Part shown: piece by piece, positions 40,985 to 50,575 of the stretch
Layout of the letters: every line of letters starts with the position of its first letter
How positions within the stretch are numbered: the first letter of the stretch is position 1
NCBI RefSeq assembly: GCF_003024675.1
Contig: NZ_PYLP01000003.1
Span: 301-64,300, forward strand
Direction: 5' to 3'
Source: Faecalibacillus faecis
Lineage (GTDB): Bacteria; Bacillota_I; Bacilli_A; Erysipelotrichales; Coprobacillaceae
DNA: 64,000 bases
Translations under genes and position numbers: made by a program
Notes under the pieces: generated by a model
Databases searched by the model: none
Told to the model about the DNA's origin: nothing
Seen by the model: only the letters and a program-made list of their open reading frames with translations

Positions 40985-42418
40985 TTAACCTTCCTTTCTA
41001 GATAAGATTTGTCTAGGTGTAAGTCTTAATACATAGGCTGCAGGTACAGCAATAGAAACAATACAGATTGCTGCTGTAACACCGGCAAGTTGAACGACAT
41101 TTTCACCTGTAATTGAAACATCTAATTCTTGATTTGATGGTCCTTGCATCATATTTCCTAGGAAATTTTCTTTTGTTTGTTTATTAGTTTTTTGTTGATT
41201 ATCATTTGGTTGATCACCTTTTTGATCCATTTGCATGACATTTGAAGAAGAACTACTTTCTAACATATTACCCATATAATGAGATGTTAATTGTCCTGTA
41301 CCTAAAGAAATCACAAAAGCAACTACTGCAATTAAACCTATTTCAATAAGTTGTTGAGCAATAATTTTAACTTTACTTTGTCCAAGTGATAAAAGAACAC
41401 CAATTTCATAATATCTATTTCTAATTGTTAGAGCTAAGATTAAACAAAGAATTGCACTACCAGCAATCACTACGATCCATACAAACATCTTTGCGAATGA
41501 TTGCATACTTTCAAGAGAAGAAGCATTTTGTTGATAAAGACGATTATTGGCATCTAATGAGAATGTATCAAAATCAATATCACTTTGCTTTTTTGCAAGT
41601 TTTACAAAAGCTTCTGCATTTTCTGGATCATCTAAATAATAAATTGCTGATGTAATGTTTTCACTACTTCCAGTAAGTGTTTGCCCAACTGATAAATCAG
41701 TATAAATCGTGTTTACTGGATTATTGAAATGGGCACCACCAATTTCATTTGTTGTTTGAATTTCATAAATACCTACAATTGTAAGTTCTTGAATAATTGT
41801 TTCATCATTAACTGTGGTTGTAATAGTAAAAGTATCACCAACACTTAAATCATTATCACTTGCAAGATTGGTTTCAATGACACAGTTATTTGTATTTGCA
41901 TCATCACTTGTAAGCAAACGACCATCTGTTAAGGTATAATTACTGTTTGTAAATGAATCTAAATATTCCATTGTAGTATTAGCACTGATCGTAAAATCAC
42001 CTTGATTTGAAGCTTGTTCTGATTGATCATTTGGCTTATTTGTATCTTGTTGATTATTACTATTATCCGATTCAGTTTCTACCGCTGAAATAGAATCACT
42101 ATCAGCTGATGTAGATATTTGATAATTATAACTTTCTACATACTTTAAATCTTTTAAACTATCTGCCATGGTTGTTGTTAATGATGTCTCATTACTTACG
42201 GCTTCACCTGGTTCTCTATTTTTCATCATGTTTCTAAAATCAACAGAAAGAGTTACATCGTTTCCTAAACTACTACGAATTTGATCCATTGATTTTTGTG
42301 TTGCTGATTGAATGGATAAACCAGCAATGACGAGATTGGTAATAACGACAATTATTACAAATAATAAAATCGTTTTTCCTATGTTTTTCTTTAAACTTAA
42401 AAGTGCGTTTTTTATCAT
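40985..42418 (-). CDS. ABC transporter permease (FtsX/MacB-like)
   Basis: 477 aa. One N-terminal membrane segment (GKTILLFVIIVVITNLVIAG), a ~260-residue extracytoplasmic region rich in Ser, Asn and Gln, and three C-terminal segments, the FtsX/MacB topology. A Gln/Asn/Lys-rich loop (PNDNQQKTNKQTKEN) lies before the last helix. ATG 42418 has GGAGG 8 nt upstream; an earlier start at 42439 has none. Forms a two-gene operon with the ATPase. Confidence 0.9.
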   Translation of the reverse strand: MIKNALLSLKKNIGKTILLFVIIVVITNLVIAGLSIQSATQKSMDQIRSSLGNDVTLSVDFRNMMKNREPGEAVSNETSLTTTMADSLKDLKYVESYNYQISTSADSDSISAVETESDNSNNQQDTNKPNDQSEQASNQGDFTISANTTMEYLDSFTNSNYTLTDGRLLTSDDANTNNCVIETNLASDNDLSVGDTFTITTTVNDETIIQELTIVGIYEIQTTNEIGGAHFNNPVNTIYTDLSVGQTLTGSSENITSAIYYLDDPENAEAFVKLAKKQSDIDFDTFSLDANNRLYQQNASSLESMQSFAKMFVWIVVIAGSAILCLILALTIRNRYYEIGVLLSLGQSKVKIIAQQLIEIGLIAVVAFVISLGTGQLTSHYMGNMLESSSSSNVMQMDQKGDQPNDNQQKTNKQTKENFLGNMMQGPSNQELDVSITGENVVQLAGVTAAICIVSIAVPAAYVLRLTPRQILSRKEG

Positions 42419-42562
42419 ACTTTCTACCTCCATCTTCAATATAAAGAAAAAGTATATCCATAAAACGGAATAATTATGTAAAAAAAGGGTTATACATTAT
42501 ATATTTTATTGCTTTTCTTATTATTTAAAGTTACCCTTATAAAGAAAGAGAAGGGATAAAAT

Positions 42563-44893
42563 ATGAAATTAGATAATTTGGCTATAGGAAAAAGTGCTGT
42601 AATTGTCTCTGTAGGAGGAACAGGAGCATTAAGACAACACTTTTTAGATATGGGACTTATCCAAGGTGTAGAAGTAACCATGGTAAAATATGCACCAATG
42701 GGGGATCCTATTGAAATTAAAATACATGATTATGAGCTTACTTTAAGGAAAGAAGATGCTCAAAAAATAGAAGTTAAAGAAATTACTAAAAAAGAAGAAT
42801 TAAAAAATGAAAACATTATTTTTAAATATAAAAAACATCCAGGGTATGGTGAATCAAGTTACGATAAAATCAATAATCACCAAATCTATCATGAAAGTGA
42901 TCTACTTACTTTTGCCTTAGTTGGTAATCAAAACTGTGGTAAAACAACTTTATTTAATCAACTAACTGGTTCTAATCAACATGTTGGTAATTTTCCAGGA
43001 GTCACTGTTGATCGTAAAGATGGTGTAATTAAAGGCTATAAAAATACCCTTATAACGGATCTACCAGGAATTTATTCAATGTCACCTTATAGTAGTGAAG
43101 AAATCGTGACTAGAAATTTCTTATTAAAAGAAAAACCAAAAGCAATCATTAATATTGTTGATGCAACAAATATTGAAAGAAATCTTTATTTAACAATGCA
43201 ACTATTAGAACTCAATATGCCTATGGTTGTTGCTTTAAATATGATGGATGAAATGTCAGGAAATGGGGGAACAGTTCTTATTAATGAACTAGAAGATCAT
43301 TTAGGAGTTCCTGTCGTTCCTATTTCAGCCGCTAAAGGAGAAGGTATTGATGAATTGGTCAGTCATGTTTTACATGTTGCTTATTATCAAGAAAAACCTC
43401 AATTTTTACAATATTTTGATAATCAAGCTCTTGATCGTTGTATTAATGCAATTGAACATCTTATTGAAGATCATGCAAAAAAAGCAAGAGTTCCTTTACG
43501 TTTTGCAGCAAGTAAACTTGCAGAAAATGATTCTCTTTTATTAGAACAACTTGATTTAAGTCAAAATGAAAAGGAAATTTTAGAACACATTCGCAAACAG
43601 CTTGAAGAAGAAAGTAGTCTTGATTGTTCAGCAGCTATTGCTAGTGATCGTTTTCATTCAATCATTAATATTTGTAGACAAACTGTGAAAAAACCTCATG
43701 AAAGTAAAGAAAGATTAAGAAGTCAAAAAATTGATCAATTTTTAACTGGAAAATATACAGGTATTCCCGCCTTTATTGGAATTATGGGTATCGTTTTCTT
43801 TTTGACCTTTAATGTTATTGGTTCTTTTTTACAAGGCATCTTAGAAAATGGTGTATCTATTGTAACAAATTATGTTGATACTCTTCTAACCCAAGCACAA
43901 ATCAATGTAGCTTTACATTCTTTGATTATAGATGGAATTTTTAATGGGGTAGGAACTGTTTTAAGTTTCTTACCAATTATTGTTACTTTATTTTTCTTCT
44001 TATCTATTTTAGAAGATAGTGGTTATATGGCTCGTGTTGCTTTTATTATGGATAAACTCCTTAGAAAAATTGGACTTTCTGGACGAAGTATTGTCCCTAT
44101 GTTGATTGGATTTGGATGTACAGTACCTGGCGTTATGGCAAGTCGTACACTTTCTTCAAGAAGAGATCGACAAATGACAATTATTCTAACACCTTTTATG
44201 TCATGTTCAGCAAAACTTCCAATCTATGCTTTCTTTACCTCTGTCTTTTTCCCAGGTAAGGGCGCATTCGTTATGATTTTCTTATATGTTTTTGGTATTT
44301 TGACTGGTATTATTTTTGCTTTGATTTTAAAAGGATCCCTTTTTAAAGGTGAACCTGTTCCTTTTGTCATGGAACTTCCAAACTATCGTATGCCTGGCGC
44401 TAAAAACGTCTGTCAATTATTATGGGAAAAAGCCAAAGATTTCTTACAACGTGCTTTTACTGTCATCTTTGTAGCCACAATCATTATTTGGTTCTTACAA
44501 ACCTTTGATTTAAGATTTAATATCGTCGCAGAATCTAAAGAGAGTATTCTAGCCATTCTCGCTGGATATATCACTCCAATCTTTAACCCATTAGGATTTG
44601 GTGATTGGCGCATTTCAACAGCCCTTATTTCAGGTTTTATGGCAAAAGAAAGTGTTGTTTCGACATTATCTATTCTTTATGGTTCAACCCAATCATTGTT
44701 GATGTCACTTACAACACCAGCTGCTTTATCTTTACTTATTTTCTGTTTACTTTATACCCCTTGTATTGCAGCGATTGCTGCAATCAAAAGAGAACTTAAT
44801 GGGAAATGGGCATTGATTGTTGTCTTTGGACAATGCCTTATTGCTTGGCTTGCCTCTTTTGTTGTGTATCATTTGATTTTATTGGTATTTTAG
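42563..44893 (+). CDS. feoB: FeoA-FeoB fusion, ferrous iron transporter
   Basis: 776 aa. Residues 1-75 are an SH3-like FeoA domain (KLDNLAIGKSAVIVSVGG, LRQHFLDMGLIQGVEVTMV). The FeoB G-domain starts near residue 115 (ALVGNQNCGKTTLFNQLTG, DLPGIYS), followed by the helical regulatory domain and a membrane permease with two Gate repeats (FLSILEDSGYMARVAFIMD, GFGCTVPGVMASRT). The fusion is known in some Firmicutes and Bacteroidota. AAGGGAT precedes ATG 42563. No FeoC is nearby. Confidence 0.95.
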   Translation: MKLDNLAIGKSAVIVSVGGTGALRQHFLDMGLIQGVEVTMVKYAPMGDPIEIKIHDYELTLRKEDAQKIEVKEITKKEELKNENIIFKYKKHPGYGESSYDKINNHQIYHESDLLTFALVGNQNCGKTTLFNQLTGSNQHVGNFPGVTVDRKDGVIKGYKNTLITDLPGIYSMSPYSSEEIVTRNFLLKEKPKAIINIVDATNIERNLYLTMQLLELNMPMVVALNMMDEMSGNGGTVLINELEDHLGVPVVPISAAKGEGIDELVSHVLHVAYYQEKPQFLQYFDNQALDRCINAIEHLIEDHAKKARVPLRFAASKLAENDSLLLEQLDLSQNEKEILEHIRKQLEEESSLDCSAAIASDRFHSIINICRQTVKKPHESKERLRSQKIDQFLTGKYTGIPAFIGIMGIVFFLTFNVIGSFLQGILENGVSIVTNYVDTLLTQAQINVALHSLIIDGIFNGVGTVLSFLPIIVTLFFFLSILEDSGYMARVAFIMDKLLRKIGLSGRSIVPMLIGFGCTVPGVMASRTLSSRRDRQMTIILTPFMSCSAKLPIYAFFTSVFFPGKGAFVMIFLYVFGILTGIIFALILKGSLFKGEPVPFVMELPNYRMPGAKNVCQLLWEKAKDFLQRAFTVIFVATIIIWFLQTFDLRFNIVAESKESILAILAGYITPIFNPLGFGDWRISTALISGFMAKESVVSTLSILYGSTQSLLMSLTTPAALSLLIFCLLYTPCIAAIAAIKRELNGKWALIVVFGQCLIAWLASFVVYHLILLVF

Positions 44894-44910
44894 TATTGTA
44901 ACATCAGTTT

Positions 44911-44948
44911 TTGCATTGTAACAATTAGATTGTTACAATGCAATTTTT
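44911..44948 (+). terminator. terminator of the feoAB gene
   Basis: TTGCATTGTAACAAT (44911-44925), loop TAG, ATTGTTACAATGCAA (44929-44943), then T5. Confidence 0.92.
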
Positions 44949-44957
44949 ATTATTACA

Positions 44958-45161
44958 ACAAAAAAACAGATCCAAGGGAACGGAAAAGATCTGCTTTTTA
45001 CTATTATCTATTATTATTTTTTAAAAAGGGAAATTGATAATTAAGTTTTGAGTTTAAGTAAGTGCTTGTTCCTCCTTTCGTGTATTATCATAGATAAGTT
45101 TTATGAACTTTATTTAACTTTTTCATGTTACTTTCTTGTTTGTTTTGTCAAAAATTATGGG
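44958..45161 (-). repeat. intergenic repeat, copy A (candidate small RNA)
   Basis: About 200 nt closely similar to 47331-47525. On the minus strand it has TTGACA near the start, ATGATAATACACGAAAGGAGG in the middle and ends with a CAGATC/GATCTG hairpin followed by T7. A tiny frame (MIIHERRNKHLLKLKT) is possible but has no ribosome site before its ATG; the AGGAGG lies after it with no start codon following. Repetition and terminator suggest a transcribed RNA. Confidence 0.6.
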
Positions 45162-45164
45162 ATA

Positions 45165-45196
45165 AAAAAATGCAACGTTAAATAACATTGCATTTT
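45165..45196 (-). terminator. terminator of glgA
   Basis: AAAAATGCAA/TTGCATTTTT plus an inner GTTA/TAAC pairing, about 10 nt after the glgA stop. Confidence 0.75.
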
Positions 45197-45205
45197 TAAA
45201 TTGCT

Positions 45206-47089
45206 TTAATATTTTGGTGTTAATTCTACATACATATCTTTGTATTGTTTTGCGCTTTGTTGCCAAGAAACATCTTTATTCATATCACGAACAACCATTT
45301 CATCCCAATATTTTCTATTTTCAAAATAAAGTGTTTTAGCACGATTGATTGCATCATAAAGAAGTCCACTTTCATAACGATCAAAGGTAAAGCCATTACC
45401 TGTATTATCAAATAGATTATAAGGTTGAACAGTATCTTTAAGTCCACCTGTTTCTCTTACAATTGGGATAGAACCATATCTCATACTAATAAGTTGTGTA
45501 AGTCCACAAGGTTCAAATCTTGATGGTACCAGTAAAGCATCGCAGCCTGCATAAATATTGTGGGCGACATTTTCATTGTAGGCAATATATGCACAGAAGT
45601 TTCCTTTATATTTATTTTCATAATAACGGAAAGCATCTTCATACATCGCATCACCTGTACCTAAAACAACAACTTGTGTATGTTCATCCATAATACTTGG
45701 AATAACATCATTAACAAGATCAAGGCCTTTTTGATTTGTAAGACGCGAAATAAGTCCGATAACAATTTTATGATCATCAACTTCTAATCCTAAGGATTCT
45801 TGAAGTGTTTTTTTATTCGCTTTTTTATTCTTGATAACAGATTGGCTATCATATTGAGCAGCTAAAAGTTTATCTGTTGCTGGATTCCAAATATCTGTGT
45901 CAATACCATTAACAATTCCTAAAATCTTACTACTATGATATCTTAAATGTTCTTCAAGACCTTCACCATACTCTTCTGTTTGAATTTCTCCAGCATACGT
46001 ATTACTTACTGTTGTTAATTTATTACAATAAGTGATACCACCTTTTAACATATTCGCATCTAACCAATTTTGTGTCATACAATCTTTATTGAAGACATAA
46101 TCAGGAAGATCTGACCAATATTGAATTGTTTTTCGATCATAGATACCTTGGAATCTTAAGTTATGAATTGTAAGAACAGCACCTGCACGTCCTACATTTG
46201 TATCTTTAAAGCTTGTTCTTAAATAAAGAGGAACTAAAGCTGCTTGCCAATCATGACAATGTACAATATCTGGTGTCCAATTTAAATAATTAAGTGCCGC
46301 AAGAGCTGCTTTACTAAAATAACAGAACTTAGGAATATCATCGATAAGATTCGTATATGGATTTCCCCACGAGAAGAATTCATCATTATCGATAAAATCA
46401 TAAACAACACCATCTTCTTGATATTCCATAATACCTACATAATATTGTTTTCCATCTGCACATAGCTCCATATAAAATGATCCTTTATATTCCATCTTTT
46501 CTTGGAACTTTTGAGGAATACATTTATATCTAGGAATAATAACTTTAACATCCATATTTAATTTAGCTAAACTCTTTGGAAGAGCTGACATAACATCCCC
46601 TAATCCACCCGTTTTTACAAATGGATAACATTCTGAACCAATAAAGGCAACACTTCTACGAGGTCCTAAATCAATTGGTTGAGATTTTTCAACAGGAACT
46701 TCTTGAATAACTTCTGTTGGTTTAGCTTCAACAGGTGTTTCACTTTTTACAGATTTTGGTTTAGCAGTTGTTGTTTTTTTACTTGTAGCTGTTGTTGATT
46801 TAGCAGTTGTTGTCTTTTTAGTAGTCGCTTTCTTAGCATGCGCTGTTTTTACAGCTGGTGCTGATTCAGCAACAACTTTTTCACTTGTTTCTTTTGGTTG
46901 AACAGTTGTCTTTGGTGTTGATTCAACAATATCAACTTTTTTTGGTACTTCTACTGGTTTGACTTCAGTTACCTTTTCACTGGTAACTGATGCCGATTTA
47001 ACAACCGTATTGGCCTTTACACCCGTTGTTCTTTTTTTATTGGCTATTGTTGTTCTTTTCTTACTTTTTTGAACTGTTTTTTTACTCAT
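45206..47089 (-). CDS. glgA: glycogen synthase with basic N-terminal extension
   Basis: 627 aa; usual GlgA is about 480. Residues 1-145 are Lys/Thr/Ala/Val-rich and low in complexity (for example HAKKATTKKTTTAK, TSKKTTTAKPKS), similar to histone H1-like tails. The GT5 catalytic part starts at RRSVAFIGSECYPF with KTGGLGDV, the ADP-glucose-binding motif, and continues to the C-terminal RFEPCGLTQLISMRYG. The tail is probably disordered; it could bind acidic partners or nucleic acid. ATG 47089 has GGGAGAAG upstream. No other glg genes are nearby. Flanked by two copies of the ~200-nt repeat. Confidence 0.9.
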   Translation of the reverse strand: MSKKTVQKSKKRTTIANKKRTTGVKANTVVKSASVTSEKVTEVKPVEVPKKVDIVESTPKTTVQPKETSEKVVAESAPAVKTAHAKKATTKKTTTAKSTTATSKKTTTAKPKSVKSETPVEAKPTEVIQEVPVEKSQPIDLGPRRSVAFIGSECYPFVKTGGLGDVMSALPKSLAKLNMDVKVIIPRYKCIPQKFQEKMEYKGSFYMELCADGKQYYVGIMEYQEDGVVYDFIDNDEFFSWGNPYTNLIDDIPKFCYFSKAALAALNYLNWTPDIVHCHDWQAALVPLYLRTSFKDTNVGRAGAVLTIHNLRFQGIYDRKTIQYWSDLPDYVFNKDCMTQNWLDANMLKGGITYCNKLTTVSNTYAGEIQTEEYGEGLEEHLRYHSSKILGIVNGIDTDIWNPATDKLLAAQYDSQSVIKNKKANKKTLQESLGLEVDDHKIVIGLISRLTNQKGLDLVNDVIPSIMDEHTQVVVLGTGDAMYEDAFRYYENKYKGNFCAYIAYNENVAHNIYAGCDALLVPSRFEPCGLTQLISMRYGSIPIVRETGGLKDTVQPYNLFDNTGNGFTFDRYESGLLYDAINRAKTLYFENRKYWDEMVVRDMNKDVSWQQSAKQYKDMYVELTPKY

Positions 47090-47330
47090 ACTTTCTTCTC
47101 CCATCTTTAAAATAATATCATGTTTAAAACTCTAACTTCATCATTTTCTCTTATTAACATCTCCTATTATAGTCATTAGAATTTGCGATTTTTGTATCTT
47201 TTTAATATTTTATACATACAAAAATTCTTTCATTTCAATTTACTTTCATATTCAAAATGTCCTTTTAATTATTGTACCATAATCAATGAATGTTGTTTAT
47301 ATAAAAGGTATTTATTATGCACAAAAAAAC

Positions 47331-47525
47331 AGATCCAAGGGAAGGGAAAAGATCTGCTTTTTACTATTATCTATTATTATCTTTTTTAAAAAGGGAAGTT
47401 TATAATTAAGTTTTGTTTAAGTAAGTTCTTGTTCCTCCTTTCGTGTATTATCATAAAGAAGAAATATGAACTTTATTTGACTTTTTGATGTTTCTTCTTT
47501 GGTTGTTTTGTCAAAAATTATGTGA
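47331..47525 (-). repeat. intergenic repeat, copy B (candidate small RNA)
   Basis: Closely similar to 44958-45161: same hairpin AACAGATCC...GATCTG, same CTATTATCTATTATTAT, CTTGTTCCTCCTTTCGTGT and TTTTGTCAAAAATTATG blocks. On the minus strand it ends in the same terminator; the possible tiny frame here differs after MIIHERRNK, which argues against coding. The remaining 47090-47330 is AT-rich without other signals. Confidence 0.6.
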
Positions 47526-47584
47526 TACCATTATTTCAAACAATGCACCTTTTGGTGTTTTTTATTATAGAGGGAGGGTAATCT

Positions 47585-48922
47585 ATGAATAAAACACAAG
47601 ATTTTACGAAAGGAGTTATTTGGAAACAATTACTTTTTTTCTTTTTTCCAATATTAATTGGGAGCTTTTTTCAACAACTATATAATACCGTTGATACCAT
47701 TATTGTTGGTCAAGCTTGTGGGACAAATGCTCTTGCTGCTGTTGGTTCAACAGGGAATTTGACAAACTTAGTTGTTAACTTCTATGTTGGTTTATCAACT
47801 GGAGCTTCTGTTGTTATTGCTCAATATTATGGAGCTCATAATAAAGATAAGATACATCAAGCAGTCCATACTTCATATATGCTTGCTATTGTTAGTGGAA
47901 TTATCATGATGCTTTTTGGTTTATTCTTTTCTTATCAATGTTTAGATGCTATTGGTGTTCCTCATGATATTTTAAATGATGCCAGTCTTTATATGAGACT
48001 TTACTTTTTAGGGATGATTCCTGGAGCTATTTATAATATTGGTTCAGGAATTTTAAGAGCTGTAGGAGATAGTAAAAGACCACTTTATTATTTAATTATT
48101 TGTAGTATTGTTAATGTTGTTTTTGATTTTGTTTTAGTTGTTATTTTACATAAAGGTATTGCTGGGGCAGCGATTGCGACTTTTATTGCTCAAACAGTAT
48201 GTGCTATTTTAGTCACAATTCAACTAATGTTTTCTAAAAATGTCTATCAACTTACATTATCAAAAATTAAATTTCATTTACCTGTATTAAAGAAAATTGT
48301 CCAAATTGGAGCTCCTGCTGGAATTCAATCAACAATGTATAGTATCGCCAATATCGTCTTACAAACACATATTAATGCCTTTGGAACTCAAACTATTGCT
48401 TCATGGTCAGTCTATGTAAAGATTGATGCTTTATTTTGGATGGCTATGGCAGCCATTGGTGCCGCCATTACAACTTTTGTAGGACAAAACTATGGTGCTC
48501 ATCTTTATGATCGTATTCAAAAAGGAGCGAAAACAGCTTTAGCGATTGCCTTAACAATGGCAGTTTCTTTAAGTGTGATCTTATGTTTTGGGGGAAGTTA
48601 TATTACAAAACTCTTTTCATCTGATCCAGCCATCATTAATCAATGTCAAAGTTTAATACTCTTTTTAATGCCTTTCTATTTTTCTTACTGTTGTGTAGAA
48701 ATTTTTTCTGGAACAATGAGAGGTTGTGGGGAATCTTTTAAACCAATGCTTCTTGTCTGTATTGGTATTTGTGTTTTGCGTGTTGCTTGGGTAACCTTTA
48801 TTTCTCCTCATTATCCAACATTAAAAGGTGTTGTTATTTCTTATCCAATCACTTGGTTTACAACTTCCTTTCTCTTTATTATTTATTATAAACATTTTAA
48901 AAAAGATCATTTTGGAGCATAG
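47585..48922 (+). CDS. MATE family efflux transporter
   Basis: 445 aa, about 12 helices, KTQDFTKGVIWKQLLFFFFP and FQQLYNTVDTIIVGQACG start. GAGGGAGG precedes ATG 47585. The decayed Nim/PNPOx-type gene begins 2 nt after its stop, so the two formed an operon, perhaps for detoxification. Confidence 0.93.
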   Translation: MNKTQDFTKGVIWKQLLFFFFPILIGSFFQQLYNTVDTIIVGQACGTNALAAVGSTGNLTNLVVNFYVGLSTGASVVIAQYYGAHNKDKIHQAVHTSYMLAIVSGIIMMLFGLFFSYQCLDAIGVPHDILNDASLYMRLYFLGMIPGAIYNIGSGILRAVGDSKRPLYYLIICSIVNVVFDFVLVVILHKGIAGAAIATFIAQTVCAILVTIQLMFSKNVYQLTLSKIKFHLPVLKKIVQIGAPAGIQSTMYSIANIVLQTHINAFGTQTIASWSVYVKIDALFWMAMAAIGAAITTFVGQNYGAHLYDRIQKGAKTALAIALTMAVSLSVILCFGGSYITKLFSSDPAIINQCQSLILFLMPFYFSYCCVEIFSGTMRGCGESFKPMLLVCIGICVLRVAWVTFISPHYPTLKGVVISYPITWFTTSFLFIIYYKHFKKDHFGA

Positions 48923-48924
48923 TT

Positions 48925-49313
48925 ATGCGACGAACAGAACGAGAAATTACAGATTTAAATAAAAGAAATCATTGAAAATAATCAATGTTGCCGTTTAGAT
49001 TTTATAGATCAAAGCAGTGTTTTGTTCATTTAAATTATTGTTATACTTATAATAATAAACATTCATGTTGCAAAAGTAGGAAAGAAACTCGATTTAATAT
49101 ATTTCGTTGAAAGAAAAACATCATGTCAATATTCTATGAAATATCAAAATATTATGGGAAAAGGTCATATTGAATTGATAGAAGATAAGGAAAAAAGAAG
49201 TTAGAATTACAATTAATCATGAAAAATGTAGCGGGTAAAGAAGTCGTATTTAATGATCAAAAGGTAAGTAATGTTGCTATTATGAAATTAATTGTAGATA
49301 CACTAACTTGTAT
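48925..49313 (+). pseudogene. pyridoxamine oxidase/NimA-like flavoprotein, decayed
   Basis: ATG 48925 encodes RRTEREITDLN, the start of nitroimidazole-resistance/PNPOx-like proteins. Across frameshifts come CCRLDFIDQ, HVAKVGKKLDL-like, KTSCQYSMKYQNIMGKGHIE, LIMKNV-GKEVVFNDQKVSNVAIMKLIVDTLTC. Several shifts and stops are present. It follows a MATE gene. An IS605-type end lies just downstream. Confidence 0.7.
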
Positions 49314-49320
49314 TCTGCTC

Positions 49321-49441
49321 TAGGAAGGGTAATGGCATACCCCTATCTTGCACTACGAACTATCATAAATGAACTTGTCTGCCAACAATGTTGGCAGGTA
49401 ACAATAATCCCCTGTCTTTAGACATGAGGAGAACATTCATA
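49321..49441 (+). mobile_element. IS200/IS605 right-end relic (omega-RNA-like)
   Basis: Three consecutive hairpins: GGGTA/TACCC (49326-49341), CTGCCAACA/TGTTGGCAG (49379-49397), and CCCCTGTC-TTTA-GACATGAGG (about 49410-49429) ahead of ACATTCA. The last is typical of IS605-group right ends, from which TnpB guide RNAs are processed. No tnpA or tnpB remains, so this is an orphan end. Confidence 0.5.
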
Positions 49442-49465
49442 TAATGATTAAAAAACAAATCAATT

Positions 49466-49488
49466 AAAAACCGCACATTGTGCGGTTT
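49466..49488. terminator. terminator of the SDR gene
   Basis: AAACCGCAC (49468-49476), loop ATT, GTGCGGTTT (49480-49488); T5 on the minus side. Confidence 0.85.
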
Positions 49489-49494
49489 CACATA

Positions 49495-50253
49495 TTATAA
49501 ATCTACTCCATAATCACTTACAACAACTTGTCCTGTAAGTGGTGCTGCATCATCACTTGCTAAGAAAAGTGCTACTTTTGCAACATCTAAAGGACTACAA
49601 GGTTGAAGTGTTAAATCACTATGAGCTGACATAGCACCCATCATTTTCATATCCATTGTATCAGGTGTTAATCCTGCTGCCATATCTGTTGTAATACTTC
49701 CTGGACAGATAACATTACATCTAATTTTTTCTTTAGCAAAACGCATTGCTGCATGTTTTGTTACCCCAATAATTGCTGCTTTAGTAGATACATAAACAGC
49801 ACCACCTGCACCATATTGTCCAGCAACACTTGAGATATTAACAATAGAAGCTCCACTTTTCATCACTTTTAAAGCTTCTGACATACAATACATTGTTCCT
49901 TTTTGATTAATATCAATAACTCTATTTAAATCATCATAATCAATTTGATCAATTGCATTTAATCCTTTATCTAAAACACCTGCATTATTAATTAAAATAT
50001 CTAATTGACCAAAAGTTTCAACTGTTTTACTTACTAAGTTTTTAACATCACCCACTTTAGAAATATCAGTAGGAACACATAAAACAGTTCCTCCTGCTTC
50101 TTCAATTTCTTTTGCTGCTTCTTCTAAGACTTGTTGACGTCTTGCTGAAATAACAACTTTTGCTCCTTCACTTGCAAACAATTTAGCGATTTCTTTACCT
50201 ACGCCAGCATTTCCTCCTGTAATAATTGCCACTTTATTATCCAATTTTCCCAT
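49495..50253 (-). CDS. short-chain dehydrogenase/reductase
   Basis: 252 aa classical SDR. TGGNAGVGKEIA cofactor loop, NNAG, catalytic Ser in NISSVAG, and YVSTKAA (Tyr-x-x-x-Lys). The Arg residues after strand 2 (SARR) favour NADP(H). Close relatives reduce sugars, acyl carriers or steroids; in gut bacteria hydroxysteroid dehydrogenase is one option, not decidable here. A cre-like palindrome (50284-50297) is just upstream. ATG 50253 follows AGGAGG. Confidence 0.88.
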   Translation of the reverse strand: MGKLDNKVAIITGGNAGVGKEIAKLFASEGAKVVISARRQQVLEEAAKEIEEAGGTVLCVPTDISKVGDVKNLVSKTVETFGQLDILINNAGVLDKGLNAIDQIDYDDLNRVIDINQKGTMYCMSEALKVMKSGASIVNISSVAGQYGAGGAVYVSTKAAIIGVTKHAAMRFAKEKIRCNVICPGSITTDMAAGLTPDTMDMKMMGAMSAHSDLTLQPCSPLDVAKVALFLASDDAAPLTGQVVVSDYGVDL

Positions 50254-50283
50254 AAAAAATCCTCCTAGATATATAGTAACATA

Positions 50284-50297
50284 TGTAAGCGCTTAAC
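50284..50297 (-). promoter_or_regulatory. cre-like palindrome upstream of the SDR gene
   Basis: TGTAAGCGCTTAAC, perfect 10-bp core TAAGCGCTTA, two mismatches to the catabolite-response element consensus at the end. Confidence 0.4.
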
Positions 50298-50340
50298 TCC
50301 ATCTTTTTCATATCCCAAAATTGTATGTGAGTATACCATA

Positions 50341-50461
50341 TTTTTACAATTAAATCAGTTAATTGATCCACTGTATGTCCATCAATAACGTTATTCCTTT
50401 TCAAATAAATTCCTAATACAATTAAAATAAAAATTTCACTCAATAAATCCACTGCAATCAT
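50341..50461 (-). pseudogene. AEC family transporter, N-terminal stub
   Basis: ATG 50461 with AGGAGA upstream encodes IAVDLLSEIFILIVLGIYLK and VIDGHTVDQLTDLIVKI, the first helix and loop of auxin-efflux-carrier-type transporters. After about 42 residues the homology ends and the frame runs into unrelated sequence and then the SDR gene. A large deletion is likely. Confidence 0.6.
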
Positions 50462-50575
50462 CTTTTTTCTCCTATCATTTTGTATAAAAAAAGTATATAC
50501 TTTTACTGATATTTATATAAATACGCACTTTGAAGTGATATAGTTTCTTCAAAGAAACCATGGGAAAGGAAATAT

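Noticed and set aside
42490-42681. Minus-strand 63-aa frame over the feoAB start
   Set aside because: Overlaps the FeoA domain on the opposite strand with no supporting signals.
45029-45102. Tiny frame MIIHERRNK... in the glgA-flanking repeats
   Set aside because: No ribosome site precedes the ATG, and the two copies diverge in length and sequence after nine codons.
50547-50562. RAT antiterminator site before the glucose-family PTS gene
   Set aside because: The hairpin is short, has no T run and does not match the RAT consensus.
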